The notes beneath the pieces were generated by a model that ran no database searches, had not been told where the DNA came from, and saw nothing but the letters and a program-made list of their open reading frames with translations. Positions 23,733-35,863 of a stretch of 64,000 nucleotides of DNA are shown piece by piece. This DNA comes from Chimonanthus salicifolius (taxonomy: Eukaryota > Streptophyta > Magnoliopsida > Laurales > Calycanthaceae). Location of the stretch: NCBI GenBank assembly GCA_013350335.1, contig CM023537.1:45630111-45694110 (forward strand), in the 5' to 3' direction. The translations under genes were made by a program, and so were the position numbers. The first letter of the stretch is position 1. Every line of letters starts with the position of its first letter.

Positions 23733-25514
23733 TGTAAGCCCCTTGGGGTGCTAGAACGCGGTACTAGATTGACCCTAGAGGGAGGTGAGTAGGGAAATCT
23801 CCTCATTTGTTGGTCCTTTAAAAATTATTTGATTAATTAAAAAATTTGTAGCGGATAAATTAAATTAATCAACATAAGTGTCTTGTGTGATACAATAGTG
23901 TGCCAATAAACGATGAATCACACAAAGATAATGCCAAAACTCATAACACCATATTTATAATGGTTCGGTGTAAACCCTCCTACATTCACTGATGGAAACA
24001 CCCAACCTTGGGCTATCCCAATTCACTATGTGGAGGATTACACCCTCACAAATAGACTAGGAATTCCACATATCTAGATTGGGAATTTCATCCAATCCCT
24101 AAGATTTGAAAGGTTCGACCTACCACAGTTTACGTCCTTATCCCTCTATTTTTTACAGTAGTTCGATCCCTCGATCTATTCCACTGTACAAGATGATTTA
24201 GAAAATAAAATCAAACTAGAAGTACTTGCCTTGTTGAGCTCTCTCGATGTAGATGTTTGCTTCTTGAAAAATCTCCATATGTGATGTCTTTCAATAATGA
24301 AGATGCGTCGAGTATGTACAATCACAATCCTTGGGAGGTCTTTAGGAAATTGGGTGACCAATATCTATCCTAAAATATTTTGTTTTCCTCTCTCTCAATC
24401 TCAACTAGGGAAGATTGGACTTTCAAATGATTCACCTGTGTGAAGTGTATGGAGAGGATGTGGGATCTCTGAGACTGCCTTTGGATTTTCCTCTTCAAAG
24501 TTCTCTCCAAGTGTCCCACCAAACTCATCAAAGTTTGGAGAATATATAGTCAAACACAAAAATCCCGACTCTGGGTTGTCGATGGGTCGACCTGGTCGAC
24601 GAGTCGGTATTGGCATAGTGCCATTGCAATTTGACCATTAAGCTTCCAACAAATTAAAACGGTCACTACCGATGGGTCGGTCTCCTCAATGGGTTGACAT
24701 GACTTATGTTCGACATGTCGACCTTTTTGATGGGTCGGTCCAAATTATCAGAGAGCAGCATAAAATACAAATCCTGCTCATCCATGTTTGTCCATCAATG
24801 GGTCGGTCCTGGTACTCTCAATGGGTCGATGACCTCGATGTGTCTGTCTAGGAGTACCTTAGAGTTTCAAGTCCAGAACTCAACTTGACCTAGGTCGACA
24901 TATCGTGTTCCCCGACAGGTCGAACTTGATTATCAGCGAGGACGCATAAATTACAGTATGTTCTTTCCGGAGACTGCCCAAATCCAGTCAGCAAATCGAT
25001 GACCACGATGGGTCAATTCTATGTTACCGATGGGTCGGTGCACATGATATACTCTAAGTGAGAGTGGCCCTGAGTGAAAGTCCTTCCAGTCCAGAACCCT
25101 TGTGAATCTGGTCGACGTGTCGATGACCTCGATGGGTCTGTCCTGTCTTCACTGATGGGTCAGTCGACTCGACGGGTCGACTTCACCGATTACCAGATTT
25201 CCAATGTTTATCCAATCTGGTTTTGTGACTGTCTAGGCACCACTTAGACTTCAGATTAATTTTTACCAATATGATCCCTAAGTCTAGGTAAGGTCCACTA
25301 AGAGTGTGGGTTCTAAAGTCATGTATGACTAATTTACCTTTGTGATTGTCGTACACATGGTGATGCTTGAATCTTCAACTTGTTCTTCCATCTTGAGGTC
25401 TTGATTCAATCTTCACACTTGAGTCTTGTTTCATTGGCTTCAATTTTCGAGGCAACGCTTCACCTTAGTCGTGGAATTGACAAATAGATGACTTAGCAAG
25501 CCGGGGCACTAACA
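23733..25514 (-). repeat. 5' LTR of the nested copia element
   Basis: This 1782-bp LTR on the minus strand starts TGTTAGTGC and ends GGGGCTTACA. It is the partner of 893-2596. It contains a CGATGGGTCGG palindrome series at about 24570-25180. Differences from the partner include a ~15-base stretch near its 3' edge (GAACGCGGTACTAGATTGAC against CTAGATTGAC) and added sequence at 24440-24510. Confidence 0.9.
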
Positions 25515-25634
25515 AAATGGAATTTTGATTAAAAATTCACAAAATTGATTTCTGGTGTGTTTACTTTATGCATTGTATGTTCACAACTGTCATTTACTTT
25601 TCTGTCAGCTTTCTCAAGCCAAACATGATGAACT
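25515..25634. other. Resumed flank of the copia insertion
   Basis: It begins with the duplicated target AAATG. AT-rich, no gene. Confidence 0.4.
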
Positions 25635-26306
25635 TGTGATACCCCGCCTCCAAAGTGGACCCAACCAAGATGCTAGGATGTCCAAGACTTGGAGAGAAGA
25701 TTGCCACGCTCCAGAGAGGGGCACTGGGCATGTTTCTCCAAGTCCCATATCGTCTGTAGTCCCTTGGCTCATCTAGTTTATAAGATGTGTTATTCCTCTT
25801 TCAATCACAACGCCTTTTGGGAGCATTCCGTGGGTCTTCTCGCTAGAAACAAAGCTGTGAGGGCCCTTCTACGAGCCAAAAGCGGACAATATTGTGCTGG
25901 AGAGATGGGGCGTTACAATTGGTATCAAAGTACGGTTCCAAACTCGGATTAAAGGTGTTGGCGTGTGCAGTTTATGGTCCGATGGATGGAGACGGGGACG
26001 ACTCTAGTCTTAAGGGGTTAAGTTTAGATACCCCACCCTAAAGTGGGCCTAGCCAAGAGGCCAGGACGTCCAACACTTTGAGAGAAAATCGAAAGGCTTT
26101 AGAGAGGGGCGCTAGCCGTGTTTCTTTAAGTCCCATATCGCCTGGAGCCACTTGGCTCCTCTGGTATACAAGATGTGTTATTTCATCCTTCTAGCACAAG
26201 GCCTTTTGGGAGAATTTCTTGGGCCTGCTTGCTAGAAACAATGTCGTACGGGTCCGTTTGTGAGCCCAACGTGGACAATATTGTGCTAAAGGGACGAGGC
26301 ATTACA
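25635..26306 (+). mobile_element. TRIM element 1 (672 bp)
   Basis: Two 283-bp LTRs (25635-25917 and 26024-26306) start at matching TGTGATACCCC/TTAGATACCCC and end CGTTACA/CATTACA. Between them are a primer site TGGTATCAAAG (25920-25930) three bases into the internal part and a purine tract TTAAGGGGTTAAG before LTR 2. The 106-bp interior codes for nothing. The LTR has AGTCCCATATCG and the block AGCGGACAATATTGTGCT near its end, shared with TRIMs 2 and 4. No target duplication is evident. TRIMs rely on other elements' proteins. Confidence 0.85.
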
Positions 26307-27626
26307 CTAAGCGACTTCTGTTTGGACTAGTCCATGGGCTTTACTTTACATTATGTCATTTACTTTTAGTTTTTCCTTCTCGATTCGAATATCTTACTCA
26401 CTAATCAGCTAACACTCTAACTTTATATTTAGACTGGTCCCCAATGGTATTTACTTTTCTGTACCTTTCTTTTGTAGAACCCTCTCAGTTCTATTTTGAA
26501 CTGGTCCTAGAGGCTATTTATTTCGCCCACTCAATTCTATTTGGAAATGTTTAGTGGCCACCCGTTCTATGAATTTTTCGTGTGTGAGTCGGTTTATTGG
26601 AGTCTCAGCCTTAGCCTGAACGTGAGAATTGCTCCAAACACTTGTTGAACGGAAGACATATATTTAGTTTTCTGCAATTTACTTTCTGCAATTTATTTAT
26701 TTACTTTACTGTTTTGTACCCTCCAGGCTGAACTCTCAATATTCACCAAGTGACTATTGCCCGGGAATACTCGAAACTAGGGGCTGAGTACTTTTATTTA
26801 AACTTTTGCTTTAAAACACCATGTCTTAGGTGTTATTTTCTTTTATTGTGCATTTTGTACTGAATCACACTTCTTGCAAAATTTATCGCCTAAATTGAAT
26901 TAATTTTGCTTAATTAGAAGTTTCAATTATTTATCCGCTTTCTCATAATTAATCATCGGACTTAAAAAATCACATTTATTTTACTTTCTAAGATCATTTA
27001 CACATTTTTTTATTCTTTACATTTATTTCAAGAAAACTCGGCAGACAACGGTGAGGAGATTCAACCACACTCTTTATTTTCAAATGCATTTTATATTGCA
27101 TTTATACTTAAAATTGGAAACCTTTAACTCTATGACAATAATGGGATCCATGAACATAACAACATTGGAAAAAACTAAATGGGACCAGAATGCGAGACCT
27201 GACATCACTTACATGTAAAGGATATATTTGAAGTTCTAACTATTAGAATGTAAGCACACAATGGTGTCAGGGAATCGAGGCCTAGTAGTATGTAAACGCA
27301 GTATAGGACCCAATTATGAGTCATGAGATTACTAGGTTAAATGAATTGGATGAAACTGCATTGGCGTTAGTAATCAATTCAACTATTGTGTACGTTGTGA
27401 TATTGTAAATTGCGTATCTGTTATATATCTTCGTGCAGGGTTTATATAAAATAGTTTTTACCCAGTCTTGAAATTGGTAATGCAAATAACTCTGTGACAA
27501 GACTTTAATCTGGTATTTTTTTTTGTGTGAAACACTATGTAAAAAGGCACATGGACCGATAGATGGATGGTATAGGATTGAACACATTTTGTGATGGTCC
27601 TTATCTTTACTTTTAGTATTAACTGG
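26307..27626. other. Unassigned non-coding region with a diverged repeat (26755-27330)
   Basis: AT-rich, no gene. About 26755-27330 is related to about 36570-37110; both contain GGAAAAAACT(T)(G)AATGGGACCA and a row of similar words in the same order. This looks like two copies of one dispersed element, perhaps internal retroelement sequence; class unknown. Confidence 0.4.
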
Positions 27627-28487
27627 TGACAGTTCCCGGTACTAGAACAAGATTGTCTTTAGAGGGGGAGTCAATAGGATAATCCTAATTTTTGTGGTCT
27701 TCACAAATTTCTTGATTAATTAACATGATGTGCAGCGGAATTAACAATTTAATCAAGAAAATGTGTTGTGTGTTAACAAGAGTGCACAAATAATAGAGCA
27801 AGCACACAAGCAAGCCAAACACCCATAACACCCGATGTATAGCGGTTCAGAGTAAATCCCTCCAATATCCACTATTGGGCTCACCCACACTTGGGTAATC
27901 CAAAGTACACTATATGGGGAAGTAAGTCCTCACAAATAGAGTAGGAATTCCACCTACACAATCGAATGGGAATTTAACCCAATCCCTAAAGTTTTAAAAG
28001 GTTCGACCTACCCCGGTCTACTTCCTTATCCCTCTATTTTTTTATAGTGGTTCAAGTACCTTGTCTAAATCCACTTCACAAGATGATGTTTAAAATGTAA
28101 ACACAAGAAGAAGCACTTGCCTTTTGTAGCTTACTTGAAGTAGATGTTGTGCTTCTTGAAGAGTTCTCCCAATGTGATCTCGTTGATGACGAAGATGCCC
28201 CTTTGTATGAGGAATCACAATCTATGGGAGGTTTCTAAGATTATAGATTTGCAAGTTGAATCCAAGACTTTGGTTTTTCTCTCTCTCTTGATCTCAATCA
28301 AAGTATTGATTGGATTCTCAAATGATTCACAAAGTATAGTGCTTAGAGAGAGATTGGGAGAGGATCGGATCTCTGGGAATGCCTTAAGATTTTCCTATGT
28401 GAACGGGTTCCAACCAAACTCACCAAATTTGGAGTTTAAATAAGCAAAACATAATTTTCCTGAACTGAAGTGACGATGGGTCATGGC
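27627..28487 (-). repeat. Copia LTR fragment, related to the nested element's LTR
   Basis: The left edge TGACAGTTCCCGGTACTAGA and following phrases (gag-proximal LTR half with GTGCAGCGG, GTAAATCCCTCC and GGGCTCACCCA) align with 23733-24560. It breaks off near 28487 just after CGATGGGTCATGGCACC, so the distal half is missing. Confidence 0.65.
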
Positions 28488-28900
28488 ACCTTGAAGACTG
28501 AGGAACGTCCGCTGTTGCCTTAGGGATGCCCTCTCTAATATTCCCTGCTAATGGAGAATACATTTATTATGTTTATTTTCATGTCAATGATGTACTATTA
28601 ATAATTATGCCTACTTACGCATAGAACCTAGACATGTAATAACCACTTTGTTTTCTTTGTGCCACTTTGATGATGTGGTAATGATATGATGGTTAATGTA
28701 TAAGTATTTATGTTATGTATTTCTTTATGTGGGGAATTATGGTACATGTTTGAGTTCATGTGTGGAGGGCACGTGTGACATTTTCTATTTGGACCTTTAA
28801 ATGAGATCGTGATGGAGGCCCATAGATTATTTCCTAAGTGCTGTTATTAGAAAAAATAAATCAGTCTCATTTGGGGCCCACAACGGGTCGGGGTGTGACA
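28488..28900 (-). repeat. Probable LTR start, TGTCACACCCCG family
   Basis: The right edge CGGGTCGGGGTGTGACA is, on the minus strand, the LTR-type start TGTCACACCCCGACCC, like 11624 and 54122. The left boundary coincides with the broken copia LTR and is not independently supported. Confidence 0.4.
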
Positions 28901-29777
28901 TAAAACAGGCATCATAAGCTACAAGTAGACAAAATTTAAGCACAGAAGTCAATTTCTACCCAATTGATCTTAATAATTCAAATCATAAAATGTCACTAAA
29001 ATTCACAAATTCAAGGACGCTTAGTGAATATAATCACTGAGATCATTAAGTTTAATTTTAATTTAAATAGTTACTTTTAAATTCATAAAATAAGTTAGAA
29101 ACGAAAATGGACCAGCTGTGCACGTTTATGACTAAACAGATCGAAAAGCTCGACAAACATTCATGGGCTTATTCAATTTGCTTGAGCTTACCTATTTAGA
29201 TAAATGGTTTACACAATTTAGCCTAGCCCCGGCTCAATGGGCTGTTACATATGTTTAAATCTATTCATATGGTTTCCAACAAGTCTAGGAATGAGTTTGA
29301 GATCATGAATATTAGGCAAAAACTTGGTCCACTTTTGGTAAATAATCCAATTTCAATTTTATTAAGGAGTTTCACCAAAGTTAAAAAAATGGAATAAGTG
29401 TATACACACATATGGCTAAATGGGCTTTGCAACCTTATTTAAATACCTCAAGCTCGGTCATTTTGCTAAATGGGCTAAAAAATGAACCCAAGCCGAACTA
29501 AATGTGCTATTTCATATGATCAAACCCATTTTTTCTGACAAGTTCAAGATGGGTATTGTGCTATATTCGAGGCCATGAGAAAGCCTACTAAGTCTAACGG
29601 CTAGAAACTGAGTTTTGAGCAAACTTTTGGTCCAGTGGTAATTCATCATGTCTAATTTTAATCAAGATAGTTAGTTTATAGATGCATCTCACAATTTTTT
29701 TTTAAACAAGAAAATAGACCAAGTATGTAATTGTTTATATATATGTATAGATATATATATACATGTATATATATACA

Positions 29778-29831
<54 letters not shown>

Positions 29832-30092
29832 ACAATGATCAAATATATATAATTAACAAATGATCACCTGGAAATGAGTTTGCATGAAGTTTTATGCAAG
29901 CTTTGGACTATGGAGCATTTAGTAGATCAAGTGGATCCATCCACCTACTCCCGTGAATTTCACCCATACCCAATTTGAGTTTAAAGCCTATTAATCTAAT
30001 CCAATGAATTTTCACCATTAGATAAATGTGAAATTTTAAGGGTAGTAAAAAATTTGACTCTTCTTATCCAATCCAGACGAAATTTTATATGA
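28901..30092. other. Non-coding region with (TA)n tract at 29742-29826
   Basis: No gene is recognised. Bases 29140-29560 are rich in words such as GGGCTTATTC and AGCTCGGTCATTTTGC, reminiscent of GGGCT/AGCCC-type subterminal repeats. Bases 29742-29826 are an AT dinucleotide microsatellite with a short GTGTGTGT break. Confidence 0.45.
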
Positions 30093-30097
30093 GAATC

Positions 30098-31757
30098 TTT
30101 TAGTGTCCCGGTTGACTGAGTCACATCTTTGTCAATTCCGTGACTCATGAGAAGCATTTCCTTGGAAGAATGAACACATGAATCAAGACTGAACTGGCAT
30201 GAAGGTTGAATCAAGTTCAAGGATTGGAAGATCAACTGAAGATTCAACATCATCTGTATATGATAATCACAAAGGTAAATTAGCCATAGATAACTCTACG
30301 GTGGACCCCACACCTCTAGAAGACCATGACTAGACTTAGAAAACAAATTGATAAAATCAATCAAGTCTAGGTGGATCTTTGACATCCAACAGAACCAATG
30401 ACCTCAAACATGCAAAACTGATATACTGTTAGGACGACACATCGTGTCTAGTGACCCATCGCAAAAGACAGGACAGACCCATCGTGGTACACGATCCATC
30501 GTCTGGAATGATAAGAGTTCTGGTTGGAAAATATTGTTAAACAGGTTCGCTCTCAGGCCGAGACCACTGTGACTGCCGACCCATCGTAAATGACAAGGAC
30601 GACCCATCATTGCCCACGACCTGTTGGCTGGTATTTTCAAAGTTCTGGTTGGAAACACTCTGTAAAATATAATTGGTCTCAAGACAAAACTATGTCAGTG
30701 GTGACACATCTGCATTGGTCATCGGCATTGGGCTCGAGGACCCATCGTGGGTGACCGTTATTGTGTCATTGAGGTGCATTTATATGAAACGGTATGGTAG
30801 GTGGGAAACATTAATTGTTATGTACGAACCAATGTGAGCCATGAACCATCGTCAACTTGACTTAAAGAAATCTTTTGTTTTCCTATACATACTCCAGATT
30901 TTGGAGAATTTAAGAATCCCTTACCCACTTGATTTTTCACTAAATTACAGAGGCAAAACAAAGTTTCCTAACCTCTCTCTAAGAACATCACTTGGTCAAT
31001 CATTTGAGATTCCAATCAAACCTTTGATTGAGATCAAGAGGAAAAAAAAAAGATTAGTATTCAACTTGCATATCTATAATCCTAGAACTTTCTCCCAAAC
31101 TTGTGGTTGCATATACAAAGGCACATTTTCGTCATCAAGGACATTAAATTTGGAGACCTCTTCAAGAAGCACACTCTTCATCGGATTTGAGCTACAAAGA
31201 CAAGTGCTTCTTCTTGTGATTTAATTATCATCTTGTTAAATGGATTAAAGAATTGTTCTTGAACCATTATAAAAAAAAATAGAGGGATAAGGATTATATC
31301 AGGGTGTTGAACTTTTCAAAATAGGTGATTGTGTTGGGTGAAATTCCCTTTCTATTGTGTAGGCGTAATTCCTAATCTATTGTGTTGGCGTAATTCCAAT
31401 GCTTAGTGAATTTGGGATAACCCAAATTGGGTGAGTCCATCAGTGGATGTCAGAGCGATTTACTCCGAACCACTTTGCATTGGGTGTTTGGTCTTTTAAT
31501 TGTTTGATTGTTCAACTTACTTGTACACTCTTGTTTTCACACACTTGATTAATCTTGCTTATTCCGCTGTATATTTTGTGATTAATCAAGAAATTTGAAA
31601 ATTCCATTAAAATTGGAGATTTTCCTATTCCCACACCCCCCCACAACCTTCCCCCCCCCCCCCCCCCCCGCCCCCCCCTCTTTCCCTTTCCTTTCTCCCA
31701 ACCCACGCCTCCCTCCCTTCTCTAGGGTCAATCATGTTCTATCACTGGGAATTTTCA
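30098..31757 (+). mobile_element. Copia solo LTR (1660 bp)
   Basis: It starts TTTTAGTG where relatives start TGTTAGTG and ends GGAATTTTCA. Flanks are GAATC (30093-30097) and GAGTC (31758-31762), a target duplication with one mismatch. It is colinear with 34861-36521 and with the reverse complement of the nested element's LTRs. It carries GACCCATCGTGG-type palindromic words at 30420-30850 and a C-run at 31651-31678. Confidence 0.78.
31651..31678. repeat. Poly-C run with one G
   Basis: A near-pure cytosine run sits in a wider C/T-rich stretch (31630-31715), inside the copia LTR just before the TCTAGGGTCAAT near its end. The sister LTR has only CACCCCCTCTAGGG at the same place, so this is a local expansion. 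Confidence 0.85.
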
Positions 31758-32961
31758 GAGTCAAGGTCTCTCAAACTCAGACATTCATGGACCCAAATAG
31801 GGACGTCAAGGAGCTTGCAACCAATGTGACATATCACAAGGCAAAAAGTTTACTTTGTCTTTAAAGTTTATTTATTCACTAAAAAAATTAACTGTACAAA
31901 TTGAAAGTAGACTTCATGACTTACCAACATTTACAACTACATTTTAAAATTAATCTAGTTCATCTTAATGATCAAAATTGGCAAAAATCCTTAAAAAAAA
32001 TCAAGAATGCTTGGTACTTTTGACCATCAAGATCAACTAGCTAAAAGTTGATTTTTGGGCTAATATTTTAATTGGTGATAGTTCATCAACTCTACTTTCA
32101 ACCTAAACAATTATATTTTCACACGAAGAAACAAAATTTAAAAAGAAAATAAAAATTGTCTCAAGTGTGACCTTGTGATTGATTGCAATCTAATGACCCG
32201 ATCCTTTATCACGTAGATCGAGGAGTATTAGAGACTCTATGTATACTTTGTGACAGATTAAATGTGTAGACATCTGTGTGAGCTTTTCGAAAAGTCCAAG
32301 TTTGGCCTATTCTCAGCTCTGTAATCCGAGACACTGACAGTTGAAGTCAAAGGAGTAGTTTGGTCTTTCGACCTAATTGGATACTATTGCATTATTTTAT
32401 TCTAAAAAAATGATGAATATTGACTTAAAATGTAATTTTTCTAATAAAATCACTAATTTGGAGTTATTTGGCTTTGAAACTGACACACACGAATTATCCA
32501 GGTTTACTGAATGCGTAGGATTTCAAATTTCGCTCCAAGTATTTCGGTTTTTCGAGAAGTTTTTCATTCATGAAATGTCATTTGCAAAGCTCTAATTTTA
32601 AAATACCTTTGAAAATTGTATTTCAATAAAAGTGTTTTTGCAAGCAATCTGTATTTTTATACAACTTGTTTGACGTTTAAAATGTCATTTCAATTTATCA
32701 AGGTTTTGTTTATTTAACGCCAAAGTCATGTTTTATTAACCGTTGATTTGATTAAATTTATAAAACAACATTTTTTTTATTAAAATCAAGCGGCTTCTTG
32801 CGTCAAATTTCATCCTTAGCCTATCTATGATATTCTCATCAGTTCTGTAAAGTTAGATTTCTCGGTAGGACCCTGGATACTCCTTTTCTAGGGCTCACCC
32901 AGTAAACTTTGAACAAAACTCGTTGGACCCAATTTGACTCTGTAGAAGAGAGGACTTGTGG
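31758..32961. other. Non-coding region, nothing recognised
   Basis: AT-rich, short frames only, no repeat family that I can name. Confidence 0.4.
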
Positions 32962-33325
32962 TGTAGAGACCCAACGCGAATACAGGGCTTAGGGCTTGAC
33001 TCAGTGTAAAATTGTCCGCTTTGGGCCCCACATGGACCAGCACAGTTTTGCTCTTGGGCCCTGGCCAACATCGGTTCAGGGTATCACAATCACCCCGTCA
33101 AGCCGTCCTCGGCTCGACCCGGTCCAGCTCTACAACTCCAGGGAAGGAGGAAAGGCCCACATAGTCCGAGTGTAGAACCTCGGCTCTGATACCAAATTTG
33201 TAATGACCCGACCCAAATATAGGACTTAGGGCTTGACTCAGTGTGAAATTGATCACTTTGGGCCCCATGTGTACCCGCACAATTTTCCTCTTGGGCCTTA
33301 GCCCACATCGGTTCAGGGTATCACA
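32962..33325 (-). mobile_element. TRIM element 3 (364 bp)
   Basis: Two 127-bp LTRs (32962-33088 and 33199-33325) share AGGGCTTGACTCAGTG, GGGCCCCA and GGTTCAGGGTATCACA. Flanks are TGTGG at 32957-32961 and 33326-33330, a perfect target duplication. On the minus strand the primer site TGGTATCAGAGC is at 33194-33183. LTRs start TGTGATACCCTG on the minus strand. The interior is 110 bp and non-coding. It is very short even for a TRIM. Confidence 0.88.
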
Positions 33326-33330
33326 TGTGG

Positions 33331-33974
33331 CCTCTCCCCCGTCGTCAGTTAGCTTTCAACCAACCCATTGTCATTACCAATAGATGGGGTTCTCTCTAGC
33401 CAAAGACGTTTGGGCTATTTAAAGACTCCCTCCCTCCCTCCCTCTCTTTCACTTCTTCACACATATCTCTCACTCTCTATCTTCACTCTTCGTCTCCTCC
33501 TGCTAAAGAACAGAAGCATCAAAGCTTCTTGGATTTGAAAAACTTGGAACCTTGCTTAAAAGGTTCTCTTTCTTCATCATTTCATCTCTTTTATCTTCCT
33601 CATTTCATCTCTTTTAAGCAAAACATAATGTTTTAAACTCAATTAAAAAAGAATTAAAAGCCATTTGAACTGTTCAGCTACTTTTTGACAATTAAGTTTT
33701 TCCCTCATTTTCTTTGGAGAGGTTACATCCAATTGGATTTTAATTGAAAAATAATGGGGAATTTTTTAAATTACTTATTTTTAGTTGTACTTTAATTTTG
33801 TATGGTCAGATTTTGCATTTGGATCGAAAAGTCAACCCATTTTTTGGTTTTAAAAACCAAATTTCCTTATTTTTTACAGTTCTGCATTTTTTTATCCTAG
33901 AAGTAGAAACCGAGACGATCAGAGTTTTGTTCAGACCATCTGAATGCCCAATAAACTAGAGGCTTTGTCTAAGA
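33331..33974 (+). repeat. LTR-like region with TATA-like box and CT-rich leader
   Basis: GGGCTATTTAAAGACTCCC (33413-33431) is followed by TCCC repeats and a CT-rich leader with many TCT/CTC words, the look of an LTR promoter and transcript start. Downstream are GAGACGATCAGAG and CAGACCATCTGA, palindrome-like words that continue after TRIM 2 at 34491. The family could not be named. Confidence 0.4.
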
Positions 33975-33979
33975 AGATC

Positions 33980-34485
33980 TGTAATACCCTGCCCCAGAGG
34001 GTGCCAAAGTCTCACATTGCCAGTTGCGTTAGAAATTCTCTGGTATATAAGTGATAGCCTTCCTCCTTCTAGCATGAGACCTTTTAGGAGCAAAAATAGG
34101 GTTGGCTCACCAATTGAAAGTAGTATGGGCCGTGTGTGAGGTCAAGAGCGGACAATATTATGCTTGTGGGAAAGGTCGTTAAAAATGGTATCAGAGAAAG
34201 GTCCAACTCTCTGCTTGAGGGTGTGGGCTTGATTGTTGTGTATACAGAGCAGGGGACAGCTCTGGCTTTAAGGGGGGTAGGTTTTAATAGCCCGCCCCAG
34301 AGGATGCGAAAGTCCCACTTTGCCAGTTGCGTTAGAAATTCCCTGATATATAAGTGGTAGCCTTCCTCTTTCTAACATGAGGCCTTTTGGGAGCAACTAC
34401 GGGTTGGCTCATCAATTGAAAGTTGTGTGGACCGTATGTGAGGCCCAGAGTGGACAATATCATGCTAGCAGGACGGGTCGTTACA
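33980..34485 (+). mobile_element. TRIM element 2 (506 bp)
   Basis: LTR 1 is 33980-34183 and LTR 2 is 34283-34485 (about 204 bp each). The target duplication AGATC is perfect (33975-33979 and 34486-34490). Primer site TGGTATCAGAG is at 34186-34196 and polypurine tract AAGGGGGGTAGG lies before LTR 2. LTRs hold GTATATAAGTG (TATA-like; changed to ATATATAAG in LTR 2) and AGCGGACAATATTATGCT. LTR 1 ends CGTTAAA where LTR 2 keeps CGTTACA. It sits inside the palindrome-rich LTR-like region. Confidence 0.9.
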
Positions 34486-34490
34486 AGATC

Positions 34491-34855
34491 AGACCATTTA
34501 GAAGACTCGAACAATCCGAAGTTATCATTCAATCGAAACAGAATTCCATACAGAAAGACTGCGGAACCGTGTTCTATTCAGAGAACCAAATCCTTATGCG
34601 GTCTCTCCGAACCTAAATTGGTCGATTCAAGAATTCTGACTCTCGGATAGTAAGGGGCATAACTATGAAACAACTCGTCAGTCCGATTTTTTTTTTCACT
34701 AGTGTTTTAAACTAGTAAAAGTCGAACAAATCGATCTTGCGTACGGACGGTCCCTGCCCCCAAAACTCGGATGGACCGAACTTTGACCGGTCGATCCAGT
34801 TTTGACTGAACTTTTTTCCATCTCAGTGACAAACCTGTTGTTCAGACTTGTCCAA
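34491..34855. repeat. Continuation of palindrome-rich LTR-like region
   Basis: Many CG-containing words occur, such as AACAATCCGAAG, GGTCGATTC, GACGGTCC, GGACCGAAC and ACCGGTCGATCC. This is the resumed sequence split by TRIM 2; together with 33331-33974 it resembles 1-887. Confidence 0.4.
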
Positions 34856-34860
34856 GTATC

Positions 34861-35817
34861 TATTAGTGCCTCGACTTGTCCGAGTCACCTGTTTGCCAAT
34901 TCCATAACTCAGGAGAAGCGTTGTCTTGAAGAATGAAGAAATGAACAAGACTCAAGTGGTGTGAAGATTGAATGGAGACTTCAAGCATTGGAAGATCAAG
35001 TGTATGATTCAAGCATCACCAAGTGTATGTGAATCAACTGGTAAATTGGCCATAGATGACTTTAGGGTGAACCCAACACACTTAGGAAGACTTAACTAGA
35101 CTTAGTGATCATATCTAGTAAATCTAATTAAGGCTAAGTGAGATATCCAACAGAACAAGTGGACTCAAACTTGTAAAATTTGAAGAACTGTTAGGACGAC
35201 CTATCGTATCTGGTGATCAATCGCCTGGGACAGGGATGACCCATCATGGTCCAACGATCCATCATCTAGAATGACAAGGGTTCTAACTTGGAAGTCACTG
35301 TTAAAAAAGTCTTTTGACAGGACAATACTATCGTGGGTGCGACCCATCGTGTGAGACAGTTCACAACCCATCGTCTAGGACAGAGTCGATACAACGGGAT
35401 TACGATCCATCGGCATAACTTAGAAAATGTTCTGGTTTGAGGAACATTGTCAAACTGGAATTGTCCTAGGACGATCCTATCGTCGAATGGCGACCCATCG
35501 GCACAGGATCTCATGATCCATCATGGAGCACAATCAATCGTGCGTGACCGTTTTCTAACCGTTGGGACTGCATTAAATGTATAACAGTCACATTTCCAAC
35601 AGCACATTATTTATGTCACGATCGATCGTGGTGCCAATCCATCGCCGTGTCTGTTCGGGATTTTTATGTTTGCCTATTTAATCTCCAAACTTTGTTGAGT
35701 TTTGCTGGAGACCTTGGACCCTTCACATAGGAAAATCCTTAGGATTCCTGGAAAGCCCAACTCCTCTCCATGCACTTTACATAGGTGAATCATTTGAGAA
35801 TTCAATCATCTTTGATT

Positions 35818-35863
<46 letters not shown>

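Larger units (their letters stand above)
893..25514 (-). mobile_element. Ty1/copia element, gag-only, 24.6 kb with nested insertions
   Basis: Read on the minus strand the parts are: 5' LTR 23733-25514, initiator-Met primer site 23719-23730, broken gag 23588-22797, non-coding internal sequence in pieces (22796 to about 22471, 11623-10792, 7769-6014, 2850-2607), polypurine tract 2606-2597, and 3' LTR 2596-893. The whole is flanked by AAATG at 888-892 and 25515-25519, a 5-bp target duplication. Removing the later insertions leaves only about 4 kb of internal sequence, with no protease, integrase, reverse transcriptase or RNase H recognised, so it looks non-autonomous. The 3' LTR begins TA instead of the canonical TG. 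Confidence 0.85.

Noticed and set aside
23000..25514. Separate element for each CGATGGGTCG array
   Set aside because: Arrays lie wholly inside defined copia LTRs with target duplications.
30841..31224. 127-residue plus-strand frame in the copia solo LTR
   Set aside because: Not open in the colinear LTR at 34861-36521 and without recognisable domain; likely chance.
31512..31864. Gly- or Pro-rich frames over the C-run
   Set aside because: They are produced by the homopolymer run inside a copia LTR.
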